A stretch of 64,000 nucleotides of DNA from Pontiellaceae bacterium B12219 (GCA_029432795.1 JARNMJ010000001.1:1-64000); one strand, 5' to 3'; counted from the stretch's first letter, positions 8,350 to 18,346 are shown. Notes: generated by a model not told the origin, from the sequence alone. Translations and numbers: made by a program.

Positions 8350-9828
8350 TCAATTTAAACGGGCAACCACACCCTGTTCCCCATAGATGAAGGGCACTTT
8401 GATGAATGCAATTTTCTTGCTGATCTTTTTGGCTTCCGCTTTCTGAGCGGCTTTGATGGCTTTATCTTTCAATGAAAGATCGCCTTTTGAAGCTTTGATG
8501 GCGGCTGTTACTGCTTTATTACGAGTGGTTTTAATAATTTCCGCCATCTCAAAAAGGCCGAGCAGAAGCTGGGCGCCGTAGCCGCGGCCGATCAGGTCAT
8601 AGCCGGGACGGCCAAACCCGTGATCGGATGCCGGTGCGTGGTCCGGGCGGAAAATTCCCTGCCAGCCGAGATCCACAAGCGTGTGAACCACTTTTGCCAG
8701 TTCTTCGCGGTGCTCGGCATGGTGGCCTTCGCGGAAGTTTTTACCATCGGTTTCGATCGGGCGTAAATGGATGTGCGGGAAAATATCTTCGATGCTCATT
8801 CCTTTCAGGGAACCGTATTCAGCAATTTCACGAATCACTTTAGTGATATCCCGGTTGGATTCGTTAGCCATCAACGAACCGATGCACATATTTACACCGC
8901 ACCCGTGATCAAGCAGGAATTTATAGCCGGCTGCCCCGCCCACGGCCCGTGGTGTTCCAAGGAACGGAGAAAAGGCAGGATCATCCGCATGACAGCAGAG
9001 GCGTACTCCGGCTGCATTGGCAACCGGCACTACTGCATCCAGAAAATAGGCAATGTGGTCCTGCAGGATTTCAACCGACATTCCTTCATATTTGGAAACC
9101 GCTGCGCGAAAATCATCCAGCGTAAACCCTTCCTGTGCACCAGGCAGTCCTGCCGCAATCATGGCAACCAGTTCGGTTTGCCGTTCTGTATGGCCGGCAA
9201 GATAGGTGTTCCAATAGGTCCGGGCTTCCTCGATCTCCGCCGGGCTGAACGACCCGTCCTTAATGTAGCCCTCTTCGGAATCATGGCGCTTAAGCAGGTA
9301 AATATCGAAGGCGGCAAAAGCGGAATGGATATATTTCAGGGTTTTGGAGCCGTCGGGCAGTGTGGTCATGCTGGTGCGGGTCCAGTCGGCGACCAGCATA
9401 AAGTTTCCGACCACATTTTTGACTCCGAACCGGCCGAGATTCTGCAGGCTGGTTTTATAGTTCTGGATGTGCTTTTCGCGGTTCGGACTGCCGTTCTTGA
9501 TGTCTTCCGTAAAGACCAGGCTCTCGGCCGTATCCCAGACGAGCCCGGTGCGCGTTGCATTGCCGATATACCATTGGTAGAGTTTCATTCCTTCGAGGTC
9601 AGACGGCGCATCGGGGTGGGGGATAAATTCAACTTCAATTTTGCGCTGAGCGATCTCGGTTTCGGTCCAGATTTCTCCCGATGGAATATGATGCAGCGCG
9701 GTGATGATATTGGTAATCCCCGGTGTTTGCAGAATATTACGTATAGAAACTTCATCATTCGGGCCGAACCAGCGCATGCCGGCTCTGACTCGTTCTCTGT
9801 TCCAGTTTTGATTGAATATTTCGCTCAT
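8350..9828 (-). CDS. uxuA: Mannonate dehydratase
   Basis: Dehydrates D-mannonate to 2-keto-3-deoxygluconate. The N-terminal MRWFGPND and ALHHIPSGE, the CCHADDPAF metal-site region, THLRP-like HIHLRPIET and RPDHA are all family motifs. At 492 residues it is about 100 longer than the E. coli enzyme (394). Part of the excess is a lysine-rich C-terminal tail (about residues 420-492). It is transcribed divergently from kdgK, gnd, the LarA-like gene and uxaC, which together make a glucuronate utilisation locus. UxuB, the preceding step, is not in this window. Confidence 0.92.
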   Translation of the reverse strand: MSEIFNQNWNRERVRAGMRWFGPNDEVSIRNILQTPGITNIITALHHIPSGEIWTETEIAQRKIEVEFIPHPDAPSDLEGMKLYQWYIGNATRTGLVWDTAESLVFTEDIKNGSPNREKHIQNYKTSLQNLGRFGVKNVVGNFMLVADWTRTSMTTLPDGSKTLKYIHSAFAAFDIYLLKRHDSEEGYIKDGSFSPAEIEEARTYWNTYLAGHTERQTELVAMIAAGLPGAQEGFTLDDFRAAVSKYEGMSVEILQDHIAYFLDAVVPVANAAGVRLCCHADDPAFSPFLGTPRAVGGAAGYKFLLDHGCGVNMCIGSLMANESNRDITKVIREIAEYGSLKGMSIEDIFPHIHLRPIETDGKNFREGHHAEHREELAKVVHTLVDLGWQGIFRPDHAPASDHGFGRPGYDLIGRGYGAQLLLGLFEMAEIIKTTRNKAVTAAIKASKGDLSLKDKAIKAAQKAEAKKISKKIAFIKVPFIYGEQGVVARLN

Positions 9829-10300
9829 AGTTTTCCCCTGTGAATAAAATTAACACCCTGATCGTTGAAACCCCTGTAAATACGTTGATAATGCCGGTTT
9901 AAATAGGTATTTGAAGTCCTGTATGTGGCAGTTGGTAACGTGCCGGGAATATCATGCGACAGGATTTAAAAATCAATAAATATCCTTGTCAAAAAATATA
10001 TAAAAGCGTTATCTCAAACCATTGAGGCGTAGTTTTGTCTGCACGATGATCCGGATCGTTTCCAAGGGTTGGAGAGCCTGTTAATAACCTGTGGATAGCT
10101 GAAAACGGCTCCGGAGGAGTTAAATAAGTCCCTAATATTAACTTTTGGGTTTGTTTCTGGCCGGAATTGTTTGGAAAATGCCGGGTCAGGTGTGGAGACC
10201 GGTTCCCGTTTTTAGTGGCGGGGATTGAGTTGGAGCATGTAGATATTTAATCTGCGAGAACGACAGTTCGTTTGAGCGGTAGAGATGGATGGAGGATACA
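9829..10300. other. Divergent uxuA/kdgK intergenic region
   Basis: About 470 nt between divergent genes. A weak promoter-like pair reads TTGTCA (9986-9991), 17 nt, then TTATCT (10009-10014); the -10 is poor. A 14/15 match to the window's palindrome lies at 10060-10074. No open frame looks real. Regulation of both arms of the locus from here is likely, but I cannot identify an operator. Confidence 0.4.
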
Positions 10301-11374
10301 ATGACGAATAACGATTCAAAAAAATATTCATTGCTGGTGGCCACCAGTATGGGTGTTCGGCTGACCCCCGTGAATGCGCAGCCTTTTCACAGCAGTGATA
10401 CGTTTAAGATGCAGGCCACGAGTGCCGAAACAAACGTAGCGAGCATTGCTTCCTATCTGGGTTTGCCGGTTAAAGTGCTGACCGCCTTTGTGAAGGACAG
10501 TCCGATTTCGCACTTTATTAAAGATAATCTGAAAAGCCGGCGGATGGACTTTGAAGGACCTGAATTTGTACAGGAAGATCCGTGGGGCTACCGCCATCAG
10601 ATCAATATGGCTGATAGCGGATGGGGGCCGCGCGGACCGCGCGTTCAGAACGACCGCGCCGGCGAAGTCGGCCAGGAATTGTGTGCAGACGATTTCGATC
10701 TGCAGCGCATTTTTGCCGAAGAGGGGGTAGAGATTGTCCATCTTTCCGGCCTGATTGCAGCCTTGTCGCCGAAAACCTGTCAGCTTTGTCTCGATATTGC
10801 CCGGGTTGCACAGGAAAACGGAACACGCGTTTCTTTCGACCTCAACCACCGCGCCAGCTTCTGGAAGGGCCGTGAAGAGGAATTGGCCAAAGCGTTTTCA
10901 GAAATCGCTTCGCGCTGCGATATCCTGATCGGCAATGAAGAGGATTTTCAGCTGTGTCTGGGTATTGAAGGGCCGGAGGCCGGCGGTTCCGGTCTGGACG
11001 CCAAAATCGACGGATTCAAAGCTATGATCGGTCGTGTTCAGGCGGCGTACCCAAATGCGAGCTATTTCGGAACGACGCTCCGCGAAGTCATTTCGGCCAA
11101 CAGCCACATGTGGGGCGCATTGGTTACAGACGGAAAAGAATGGGAAGTCATTAAGCCGCGTGAAATCGGTGTGATGGATCGAATCGGCGGCGGCGACGGA
11201 TTTGTCGGCGGATTGCTGTACGGTATTTTGAAGGGATGGAGCGTGCAGGACAGCGCCCGGTTTGCTTGGGCAAGCGGTGCACTTGCGGCAACGATGCTGA
11301 CCGACTATGCTCAGCCGGCTGATGAGGATCAGCTCTGGAGCATCTGGAATGGAAATGCACGGGTTAAACGGTAA
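10301..11374 (+). CDS. kdgK: PfkB-family sugar kinase, probably 2-keto-3-deoxygluconate kinase
   Basis: Phosphorylates 2-keto-3-deoxygluconate to KDPG, by family and context. PfkB/ribokinase features are visible: SFDLNHRASFW mid-protein, and the C-terminal catalytic region DRIGGGDGFVGG, in which the Asp of GGD is the expected base. The frame opens at 10289, but I prefer ATG 10301 because GGAGG (10291-10295) lies 5 nt before it. It is followed 29 nt later by gnd in the same direction. Other PfkB substrates cannot be excluded from sequence; the uxuA and uxaC neighbours make KDG the best guess. Confidence 0.8.
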   Translation: MTNNDSKKYSLLVATSMGVRLTPVNAQPFHSSDTFKMQATSAETNVASIASYLGLPVKVLTAFVKDSPISHFIKDNLKSRRMDFEGPEFVQEDPWGYRHQINMADSGWGPRGPRVQNDRAGEVGQELCADDFDLQRIFAEEGVEIVHLSGLIAALSPKTCQLCLDIARVAQENGTRVSFDLNHRASFWKGREEELAKAFSEIASRCDILIGNEEDFQLCLGIEGPEAGGSGLDAKIDGFKAMIGRVQAAYPNASYFGTTLREVISANSHMWGALVTDGKEWEVIKPREIGVMDRIGGGDGFVGGLLYGILKGWSVQDSARFAWASGALAATMLTDYAQPADEDQLWSIWNGNARVKR

Positions 11375-11403
11375 TTTAAACGAATAAAGTGAGGTAGAAT
11401 ATA

Positions 11404-12855
11404 ATGGCAAAAGCAGATATTGGATTAATTGGATTGGCAGTGATGGGCGAAAACCTCGTCCTGAATATGGAGAGCAAAGGGTTCACCGTGGCGGTATTTA
11501 ACCGAACCGTTGCCAAAGTGGATTCGTTTATTGCCGGTCGCGGGGCGGGTAAAAACTTTATTGGATGTCACAGCATCGAAGAATTTTGCGCCAGCCTGGA
11601 GCGTCCGCGTAAAGTGATGATGCTTGTAAAAGCCGGCGATGCGGTTGATTCCTTCATTGATCAGGTCATCCCGTACCTGGAAGAAGGCGATATTATTATC
11701 GATGGCGGAAACAGCCACTATCCGGATACGATTCGGCGCGCAAAGTATGTGGAAAGCAAAGGTCTGCTGTTTATCGGCACCGGCGTTTCCGGTGGTGAAG
11801 AAGGCGCTTTGCTCGGCCCGTCCATCATGCCGGGGGGGTCCGAAGCGGCCTGGGAACCGGTAAAACCGATCTTCCAGAAAATTTCCGCCCACACCGAAGC
11901 CGGCGAACCCTGCTGCGAATGGGTGGGTGCCGATGGTGCTGGCCACTTTGTGAAAATGGTGCACAACGGAATTGAATACGGCGACATGCAGATGATCTGC
12001 GAAACCTATCAGATGATGAAAGAAGGCATCGGCCTCTCCAACGAAGAAATGCATGAAGTGTTCAAGGAGTGGAACAAATCCGAACTCGATTCCTACCTCA
12101 TTGAAATCACCCGCGATATTCTGGGCTACAAAGATGAAAACGGCGAAGCGGTGATTGACCAGATTCTCGATACCGCCGGCCAGAAAGGTACCGGAAAATG
12201 GACGGCGGTTTCCGCGCTGGACTGCGGTCAGCCGCTCACCCTGATCGGGGAAGCTGTTTTTGCCCGCTGCCTCTCTGCTCTGAAAAATGAGCGTGTTGAA
12301 GCTTCGAAAGTATTATCCGGTCCGAAGGTTGCTTTTGATGGGGATAAAGCCGCTATGGTTGACGATCTGAAACAGGCGCTGTATGCCTCGAAAATTGTTT
12401 CGTACGCCCAGGGCTATCAGCTCATGCGTGCAGCCGCCGAAGAACACGGCTGGAAACTCAACAACGGCGAAATTGCTCTTATGTGGCGCGGCGGATGCAT
12501 TATCCGCTCAGCGTTCCTCGGCAACATTAAAGAAGCCTTCGATACCAACCCCGATCTCGTAAACCTGCTGCTCGACCCGTTCTTCAAGGATGCGGTTGAA
12601 AATGCACAGGCGGCGTGGCGTCGGGTCATTATCAAATCGGTTGAATTCGGAATTCCGATGCCGGCCATCAGTGCGGCACTGGCGTATTTCGACGGCTACC
12701 GCGCGGCCCGCCTTCCGGCCAACCTGCTGCAGGCGCAGCGCGACTATTTCGGCGCGCACACCTACGAGCGTTTGGATAAACCGCGTGGCGAATTCTTCCA
12801 CACCAATTGGACCGGTCGCGGTGGAGACACTGCTGCTTCCACTTATATTGCTTAA
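11404..12855 (+). CDS. gnd: 6-phosphogluconate dehydrogenase, decarboxylating
   Basis: Oxidises 6-phosphogluconate to ribulose 5-phosphate and CO2. 483 residues, a full-length long-type enzyme. It has [12 protein letters not shown] as the dinucleotide-binding motif with FNRT after it, GGNSHY near residue 101, GVSGGEEGA, and [13 protein letters not shown], whose Lys and Glu are catalytic. The C-terminal [10 protein letters not shown] and TNWTGRGGD are intact. It sits between kdgK and a LarA-family gene, so it may also serve sugar-acid breakdown rather than only the pentose phosphate pathway. Confidence 0.95.
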   Translation: MAKADIGLIGLAVMGENLVLNMESKGFTVAVFNRTVAKVDSFIAGRGAGKNFIGCHSIEEFCASLERPRKVMMLVKAGDAVDSFIDQVIPYLEEGDIIIDGGNSHYPDTIRRAKYVESKGLLFIGTGVSGGEEGALLGPSIMPGGSEAAWEPVKPIFQKISAHTEAGEPCCEWVGADGAGHFVKMVHNGIEYGDMQMICETYQMMKEGIGLSNEEMHEVFKEWNKSELDSYLIEITRDILGYKDENGEAVIDQILDTAGQKGTGKWTAVSALDCGQPLTLIGEAVFARCLSALKNERVEASKVLSGPKVAFDGDKAAMVDDLKQALYASKIVSYAQGYQLMRAAAEEHGWKLNNGEIALMWRGGCIIRSAFLGNIKEAFDTNPDLVNLLLDPFFKDAVENAQAAWRRVIIKSVEFGIPMPAISAALAYFDGYRAARLPANLLQAQRDYFGAHTYERLDKPRGEFFHTNWTGRGGDTAASTYIA

Positions 12856-12861
12856 AGAGGG

Positions 12862-12938
12862 CTAACCGCTAATCCGGACTAATTTTCACTAATCAGTTTC
12901 GATACTGAATTAGTGAAGATTAGTGTGAGTTAGTGGTT
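12862..12938. repeat. Intergenic long imperfect hairpin built on an ATTAGTG-type word
   Basis: Left arm 12862-12897 and right arm 12904-12938 are near reverse complements around the loop TTCGAT. Each arm is itself a decayed tandem repeat of a word like ATTAGTGAA. It lies between the gnd stop and the next start and could act as an RNA hairpin. It is one of the same-architecture hairpins with different words found in this window. Confidence 0.75.
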
Positions 12939-12949
12939 TTCAAATTCTG

Positions 12950-14230
12950 ATGATCAGCAAATTTGGTGAAGACGTTTCCATTTCCCGCGATGAACTTCAG
13001 GCCTTGGTTTTCCAAAGTCTGGAAACAGCGGGCGACGTGAAGAAGGTTTTAATTCTTCCGCCCGATCACACCCGCCTGAATTCCATGGCGGGTCCGATCA
13101 CCGCAATGGCCTATGAAAAGCTGACGGCTGCGGGCGTGGCGGTTGATATCCTTCCAACCCTTGGAACCCACAATCCGATGACCGAAGCGCAATTGCGTAT
13201 GATGTTCGGCGATGCAATTCCGCTCGATGCATTCAAGGTGCACGACTGGCGGAACGAAGTGGTTCGTAAAGGGCTCATTTCCGGGGAAATGCTCGCGGAA
13301 CTTTCGGATGGGAAGGTCGACTACACCGTCGGTGTTGAAGTCAATAAAATGTTGTTCGACGGTTATGATCTGATTCTTTCCGTCGGCCAGGTGGTTCCGC
13401 ACGAAGTGGTCGGCATGGCCAACTACACCAAGAATATTGTGGTGGGTGCCGGCGGTTCGGACATCATCAATAAATCGCATTTTCTCGGGGCCGTGTCGGG
13501 GATTGAAAATCTGCTTGGTCAGACCGATTCGCCGGTTCGCCGCCTGTTTAATCACGCTGTCGATACCTATCTTTCCGACCTGCCGATCTCCTACATCCTG
13601 ACGGTTATGGAGCAGGATTACAGCACCGGGGAAATGCATATGCGCGGGTTTTATGCCGGCGAAGATGTGCAGGTGTTTGAAGAGGCCTGCAAACTGGCGC
13701 GCGCCGTGAACATCACCTTGCTGGATCGCGAACCGAAAAAGGTGGTGGTCTATCTCGATCCGCACGAATTCCAGAGCACCTGGCTGGGCAATAAAGCGGT
13801 TTACCGCACGCGTATGGCCATTGCCGATGAGGGCGAACTGATCGTGTTGGCACCGGCGTTGAAGGAATTCGGCGAAGATCCGACCATCGATAAGCTGATC
13901 CGTAAATTCGGCTACTGCGGAACACCGGCCACGCTGAAGCATGTCGAGGAGGATGAAGAACTCCGCTCGAACCTCGGCGCGGCGGCGCATCTGATCCACG
14001 GTTCGTCGGAAGGGCGGTTTAAGATTACGTACTGTCCGGGCAATGACGTCACGTTGGATGAAGTCCGCTCGGTCGGATTTGAAGCCGCGTCCTATGACGC
14101 GATGGCGGCCGTCTATAATCCGGAGCAGTTGAAAGATGGCTGGAATACCCTGCCGGATGGGGAGGAAATCTTTTATATCAGCAATCCCGCACTGGGTCTC
14201 TGGGCGTACAAAGAAAAATTTAAGGACTAA
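12950..14230 (+). CDS. LarA-family nickel-pincer racemase/epimerase (DUF2088)
   Basis: 426 residues of the lactate-racemase LarA family, which racemises or epimerises 2-hydroxyacids using a nickel pincer nucleotide. Recognisable are PDHTR near residue 38, VVPHEVVG near 154 (His expected in catalysis), NYTKN just after it (Lys expected to bind the cofactor) and NKSHF near 185 (His, nickel ligand position). These assignments are by motif order, not alignment. Position between gnd and uxaC suggests a sugar acid substrate, for example C2 epimerisation of D-mannonate and D-gluconate. That is inference. Two palindrome copies fall in the first 220 nt of the gene (13010, 13152). Confidence 0.8.
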   Translation: MISKFGEDVSISRDELQALVFQSLETAGDVKKVLILPPDHTRLNSMAGPITAMAYEKLTAAGVAVDILPTLGTHNPMTEAQLRMMFGDAIPLDAFKVHDWRNEVVRKGLISGEMLAELSDGKVDYTVGVEVNKMLFDGYDLILSVGQVVPHEVVGMANYTKNIVVGAGGSDIINKSHFLGAVSGIENLLGQTDSPVRRLFNHAVDTYLSDLPISYILTVMEQDYSTGEMHMRGFYAGEDVQVFEEACKLARAVNITLLDREPKKVVVYLDPHEFQSTWLGNKAVYRTRMAIADEGELIVLAPALKEFGEDPTIDKLIRKFGYCGTPATLKHVEEDEELRSNLGAAAHLIHGSSEGRFKITYCPGNDVTLDEVRSVGFEAASYDAMAAVYNPEQLKDGWNTLPDGEEIFYISNPALGLWAYKEKFKD

Positions 14231-14232
14231 GC

Positions 14233-15639
14233 ATGAAAAAATTCATGGATACAGATTTTCTGTTGCAGACCAAAACTGCAATTAAGCTTTATCACGAACA
14301 TGCGGCTGAGATGCCGATCTTTGATTACCACTGCCACCTTCCGCCGCAGGAAGTGGCGGAGGACAAGCAGTACGATAACCTCGGCGAAATCTGGCTGGGG
14401 GGCGATCACTATAAATGGCGCGCCATGCGCACAAACGGTGTAGCCGAAGAATTTGTTACAGGCGACGCCTCCTGGCGCGATAAGTTTCAGAAGTGGGCTG
14501 AAACCGTGCCGCAGACCCTGCGCAATCCCTTGTATCATTGGACGCATCTGGAACTGCAGCGCTATTTCGATATCGATACCGTGCTCAGTCCGGAAACTGC
14601 GGATGCTATTTATGATGAATGCACCGAAAAACTGCGTTCGCCGGAATTTTCCGCTCGTAACCTGATGCGGAAGATGAATGTGAAGCTGGTTTGCACAACC
14701 GACGATCCGATCGATGATCTGGCGTGGCATAAACAGATTTCGGCTGATGGATTCGACTGCAAGGTGCTGCCGACATTTCGTCCGGATAAGGCGGCCAATC
14801 TGGCCGATCCGGCGGCTTATAAAGCCTATGTCCAATCGTTGGAAAAAACGTCGGGCCAGACGATCAACAGTTTCGAGAGCCTGGTGGCCGCCGTTGAAAA
14901 CCGCCATGCCTATTTTCATTCCGTCGGTTGTCGCCTGTCCGATCACGGCGTGGCCTATGTGCCGGATGCGGAAGCGTCTTCCAGCGCGCTGGATTCCATT
15001 TTCAACAAAGTAATGACGGGAAAAGCGGCATCGCAGGAAGAAGCCGATCAGTTCCTGGCCGCCTTTTTGTATGAAGCCGGAAAAATGAATCATTCCAGAG
15101 GGTGGACGCAGCAGTTCCATGTGGGCGTATTCCGGAATAATAACAGCCGTCTGTTTAAGGCGCTGGGGCCGGATACCGGGTTTGATTCCATTGCGGACTA
15201 CCGCCAGGGGCCCGGATTTGTTCGCCTGCTGGATCGACTGGATTCCTCGAATCAACTTTCGAAATCGATTCTCTACAACATCAACCCGGCCGATAATGAA
15301 CTGTTTGCCACCATGATCGGCAATTATCAGGATGGCTCCTATCCGGGCAAGATGCAGTTTGGTTCCGGCTGGTGGTTCCTCGATCAGAAGGACGGAATGG
15401 AAAAACAGATGAACGCCTTGTCCCTGCTTGGTCTGTTGAGCCGCTTTGTCGGTATGCTGACGGATTCACGCAGTTTCATGTCGTATCCCCGTCATGAATA
15501 TTTCCGCCGCATCCTGTGTAACCTGCTGGGTAAGGATGTGGAAAACGGGGAGATTCCGGCCGATATGGAATTGTTGGGTCAGATGGTGGAAAACATCTGC
15601 TACAACAATGCCGTCGAGTATTTCGGTATCGATCTTTAA
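14233..15639 (+). CDS. uxaC: Glucuronate isomerase
   Basis: Isomerises D-glucuronate to D-fructuronate, or D-galacturonate to D-tagaturonate. 468 residues, normal length. FDYHCHLPPQE near residue 30 is the amidohydrolase-type metal motif. CTTDDPIDD, LPTFRPD, and GMLTDSRSF with YPRHEYFRR near the C-terminus are family signatures. The start lies 2 nt after the LarA-like stop, so the two are probably translated from one message. A strong terminator follows at 15661. This is the entry enzyme of the locus. Confidence 0.95.
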   Translation: MKKFMDTDFLLQTKTAIKLYHEHAAEMPIFDYHCHLPPQEVAEDKQYDNLGEIWLGGDHYKWRAMRTNGVAEEFVTGDASWRDKFQKWAETVPQTLRNPLYHWTHLELQRYFDIDTVLSPETADAIYDECTEKLRSPEFSARNLMRKMNVKLVCTTDDPIDDLAWHKQISADGFDCKVLPTFRPDKAANLADPAAYKAYVQSLEKTSGQTINSFESLVAAVENRHAYFHSVGCRLSDHGVAYVPDAEASSSALDSIFNKVMTGKAASQEEADQFLAAFLYEAGKMNHSRGWTQQFHVGVFRNNNSRLFKALGPDTGFDSIADYRQGPGFVRLLDRLDSSNQLSKSILYNINPADNELFATMIGNYQDGSYPGKMQFGSGWWFLDQKDGMEKQMNALSLLGLLSRFVGMLTDSRSFMSYPRHEYFRRILCNLLGKDVENGEIPADMELLGQMVENICYNNAVEYFGIDL

Positions 15640-15660
15640 GCAGCACGTTTTCTAAATGCG

Positions 15661-15688
15661 GGGCCGGATTATTCCGGCCCTGTTTTAT
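15661..15688 (+). terminator. Rho-independent terminator after uxaC
   Basis: GGGCCGGA-TTAT-TCCGGCCC (15661-15680) is a perfect 8-bp stem with a 4-nt loop, followed by TGTTTTATTTT. It marks the end of the kdgK-uxaC transcript. Confidence 0.85.
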
Positions 15689-15725
15689 TTTCGGCGACGA
15701 AATGCCGGGAGGTCTATGCTTCCGG

Positions 15726-15803
15726 TTTATGGCACAAAAAGGCACGAAAACTGAACGGCTCAGGTTGTCGTGCTTTTTGCGGCTCTTGGTGGCTGTTCTC
15801 CCG
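15726..15803. repeat. Intergenic imperfect hairpin of GGCACGAAAA / TCGTGCTTTTTGC words
   Basis: The left arm, with GGCACAAAAAGGCACGAAAA, faces GTCGTGCTTTTTGCGGCTC on the right, an imperfect reverse complement. The same architecture recurs at 39165 and 39755. No gene is supported between 15640 and 15859. Confidence 0.5.
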
Positions 15804-15859
15804 ATATTTATCTGCCGGATCTATAGTTACCGCCGTCAGGAAATAAAAACGCCGATCAA

Positions 15860-16150
15860 TCAGGCGGCGGGATGCGAGTCGTCATCATCGTCATTTTTAC
15901 TGAATTTCTGTTTTAGCTCGGCGCCTTTACGGTGAACGAAATCGGCGGCTTTGGGGAAGCGGCGTTCGATCCAGCCTTTCATTCTTCCAAACATGGGAAC
16001 TTCATCGGCCAGAAGATAGACGCCGATCAATACCGTCAGAATGCCCTGTCCCGGTGTGATAAACATAATGAGTCCGAGCACGATGCAGAACCAGCCTGCA
16101 ATATGTTTGAGCACCAGCTTTGTATGTTTATTCCGGATCAGCCGTTTCAT
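15860..16150 (-). CDS. PGPGW-like small transmembrane protein
   Basis: 96 residues with a basic N-terminus, then two closely spaced hydrophobic segments (about 18-32 and 37-50) separated by TPGQG. This resembles the PGPGW transmembrane family motif, though the tryptophan position is not conserved. The tail has an aspartate cluster (residues 86-91). Function is unknown for the family. It stands alone between repeat-containing spacers. Confidence 0.65.
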   Translation of the reverse strand: MKRLIRNKHTKLVLKHIAGWFCIVLGLIMFITPGQGILTVLIGVYLLADEVPMFGRMKGWIERRFPKAADFVHRKGAELKQKFSKNDDDDDSHPAA

Positions 16151-16185
16151 GGAGGGCGGGAACCTTCGGTTCTGTTTAATGAGTC

Positions 16186-16260
16186 TTAGTTAATCGTTAT
16201 TGGTTCGGATTCGAAAGCCAAATAACCAATAACTGTTAATGATTAACTTCCGCCTCCGGC
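16186..16260. repeat. Intergenic hairpin of GTTAATCGTTATTGG-type words
   Basis: AGTTAATCGTTATTGGTT (16189-16206) is answered downstream by AACCAATAACTGTTAATG and ATTAACT, an imperfect reverse complement, about 15 nt away. A GC-rich hairpin (CCGCCTCCGGCGG) follows immediately. The rest of 16261-16384 has no gene. Confidence 0.65.
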
Positions 16261-16384
16261 GGCTAAAAAAAAGAAAACCACGGTTAACTGAAGTACGACC
16301 TAGCCTCTGGGCTCCAAGTGCCGCACTTCATCATCGAACCTGCCGAAGGGGGACGGCGCCGGCCGATGATTCCGTGGTTTGGGA

Positions 16385-18148
16385 TCATAGACCCTCAAGT
16401 TCTTCCCAGCGTTCAAAACATTTTTCCTGTTCTTTCGGAATTGCCTCGGCCCGGGCGGTGGCCGCCGCAATTTCCTCTTTGGATTTCTGATAAAAGGCCG
16501 GGTCGGTCATGGCCGCCTGCAGCGCTTCCAGTTCGGCATCCAGCGCCTCGATATGCTTCGGCAGATTTTTCAGCTCCTCCCGCTCTTTATTCGAAAGTTT
16601 ACGGGTGGCCTTTTTCTTTTCCTGTTTAGGCGTATTTCCCGCCTGTCCGGTGTTTAATGCCTTCTGCCTTTGGTCGAGCCAGTCATCATAACCGCCGGGA
16701 TATTCCCCGATTTTTCCATCGCCTTCAAAGACCATGGTATTGGTGACGACATTGTTCAAAAAGGAACGGTCGTGACTGACCAGCAGAAGGGTGCCTTCAT
16801 AGTTGGCCAGCATTTCTTCGAGCAGTTCCAGCGTTTCCACATCCAGATCGTTGGTCGGTTCGTCGAGCACCAGCACATTGGAGGCTTTGGTGAACAGTTT
16901 GGCCAGCAGCAGGCGGTTACGCTCCCCGCCGGAAAGCACTTCGGCTTTCTGCCGCGCCCGGTCGGGGGAAAACAGGAAGTCCTGCAGATAGCCCAGCACA
17001 TGCTTCTTCTGATTGCCGATGGTGATGAATTCGTCGAGCGAGACATTTTCGGCCACGCTTTTTGAGTCGTCAATCGCTTCGCGATGCTGGTCAAAATAGG
17101 CCACTTCCAACTTTGTGCCATGATCAATCGTTCCGGTTTTCGGAACCAGATCGCCGAGCAGCAGTTTGATCAGCGTCGATTTGCCGCACCCGTTCGGGCC
17201 GATGATGCCGATTTTGTCGCCGCGCATGATCTCCACGTCCATCTTTCCAATGATTGGAAGTCCGCCGTAGTCGTAGGAAATATTTTTTCCGGTAATCACT
17301 TTGCGGCCCGAAACCCCCGCTTCGACCACCTGCATGCTTGCCGTGCCGGTGCGTTCGCGGCGCTGGCTGCGTTCGCCGCGCATTTGTTCCAATGCCCGGA
17401 CGCGCCCTTCATTACGGGTTCGGCGGGCTTTGATGCCTTTCCGAATCCAGACTTCCTCCTGCGCCAGCTTTTTATCAAACTGCGCCCACTGTTCCGCTTC
17501 GCCGTCGAGCAGGGCCTGTTTGCGCTTCAAATAGGTGTCGTAGTCGCACGCCCACGAATGCAGGTTGCCGCGGTCGAGCTCGACAATCCGGGTGGCAAGT
17601 TTTCGGAGAAAGGCGCGGTCGTGCGTCACAAAAAGGAGGGTGCCGCGGTAGCGCTGCAGAAAACTTTCCAGCCATTGGATGGATTCAATATCGAGATGGT
17701 TGGTCGGTTCGTCCAGCACGAGAATATCGGGTTCGCAGACAAGCGCCTGAGCCAGCAGGGCACGGCGCTTCTGCCCGCCGGAAAGTTCATTGAAGTTGAG
17801 ATGATTTTCAAGCGATACCAGCGATATGGCTTTATCGACCGCCTGATGGGAATTGTAGTCGTCGTGCGGATCTTCCAATCCCTGGAAAACCAGTTCTTCA
17901 ATGGTCTGGGTGATATCGGTCGGTATATTCTGCCGCAGCCGCCGGACTTTCAGGCCGGGCTGACGAATGATTTCGCCGGCATCCGGTTCAATCGATCCGT
18001 TCACGATTTTAAGCAGGGTGGATTTGCCTTCGCCGTTGCGGCCGACCAGGCAGATGCGCTCGCCGCGTTCAATCTGCAGCGTGGCATCGTTCAGCAGCGG
18101 AGCCGCGCCGTAGGCTTTTGAAATATTCTGTAAACTGAGTAGGGCCAT
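16385..18148 (-). CDS. uup: ABC-F family ATPase Uup
   Basis: Soluble protein of 587 residues with two ABC cassettes and no membrane segments. Walker A motifs are GRNGEGKST (about 37-45) and GPNGCGKST (about 318-326). Signatures are LSGGQ near 121 and LSGGE near 405, and each cassette has LDEPTN. A charged linker separates the cassettes, and a coiled-coil tail (about 510-587) is typical of Uup, which binds branched DNA and ribosomes in E. coli. Exact palindrome copies lie at 17245 (encoding PIIG) and 17873 (encoding FQGLE). Confidence 0.9.
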   Translation of the reverse strand: MALLSLQNISKAYGAAPLLNDATLQIERGERICLVGRNGEGKSTLLKIVNGSIEPDAGEIIRQPGLKVRRLRQNIPTDITQTIEELVFQGLEDPHDDYNSHQAVDKAISLVSLENHLNFNELSGGQKRRALLAQALVCEPDILVLDEPTNHLDIESIQWLESFLQRYRGTLLFVTHDRAFLRKLATRIVELDRGNLHSWACDYDTYLKRKQALLDGEAEQWAQFDKKLAQEEVWIRKGIKARRTRNEGRVRALEQMRGERSQRRERTGTASMQVVEAGVSGRKVITGKNISYDYGGLPIIGKMDVEIMRGDKIGIIGPNGCGKSTLIKLLLGDLVPKTGTIDHGTKLEVAYFDQHREAIDDSKSVAENVSLDEFITIGNQKKHVLGYLQDFLFSPDRARQKAEVLSGGERNRLLLAKLFTKASNVLVLDEPTNDLDVETLELLEEMLANYEGTLLLVSHDRSFLNNVVTNTMVFEGDGKIGEYPGGYDDWLDQRQKALNTGQAGNTPKQEKKKATRKLSNKEREELKNLPKHIEALDAELEALQAAMTDPAFYQKSKEEIAAATARAEAIPKEQEKCFERWEELEGL

Positions 18149-18272
18149 AATGATCGGTTGTTAAATGGAGGTCGTTGGTTGATAGGGGAAGAGCAACAGG
18201 GCATCCCAACAACTATCAACAAACATGAATCAACTCCTTCTGCAAAGCAGAAGATCCGGCATTCTCCAGATT

Positions 18273-18287
18273 TTCCAATGGTTGGAA
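18273..18287. repeat. Palindrome TTCCAATGGTTGGAA, intergenic copy
   Basis: An exact copy of TTCCARNNNYTGGAA in the uup/ThuA-ankyrin spacer, about 60 nt before the ThuA-ankyrin start. Confidence 0.9.
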
Positions 18288-18346
18288 AGAAGAATTGCGG
18301 GATTGGCCGAGGATTCTATAATGATCTCATTTTAAAAGAGGAATGA

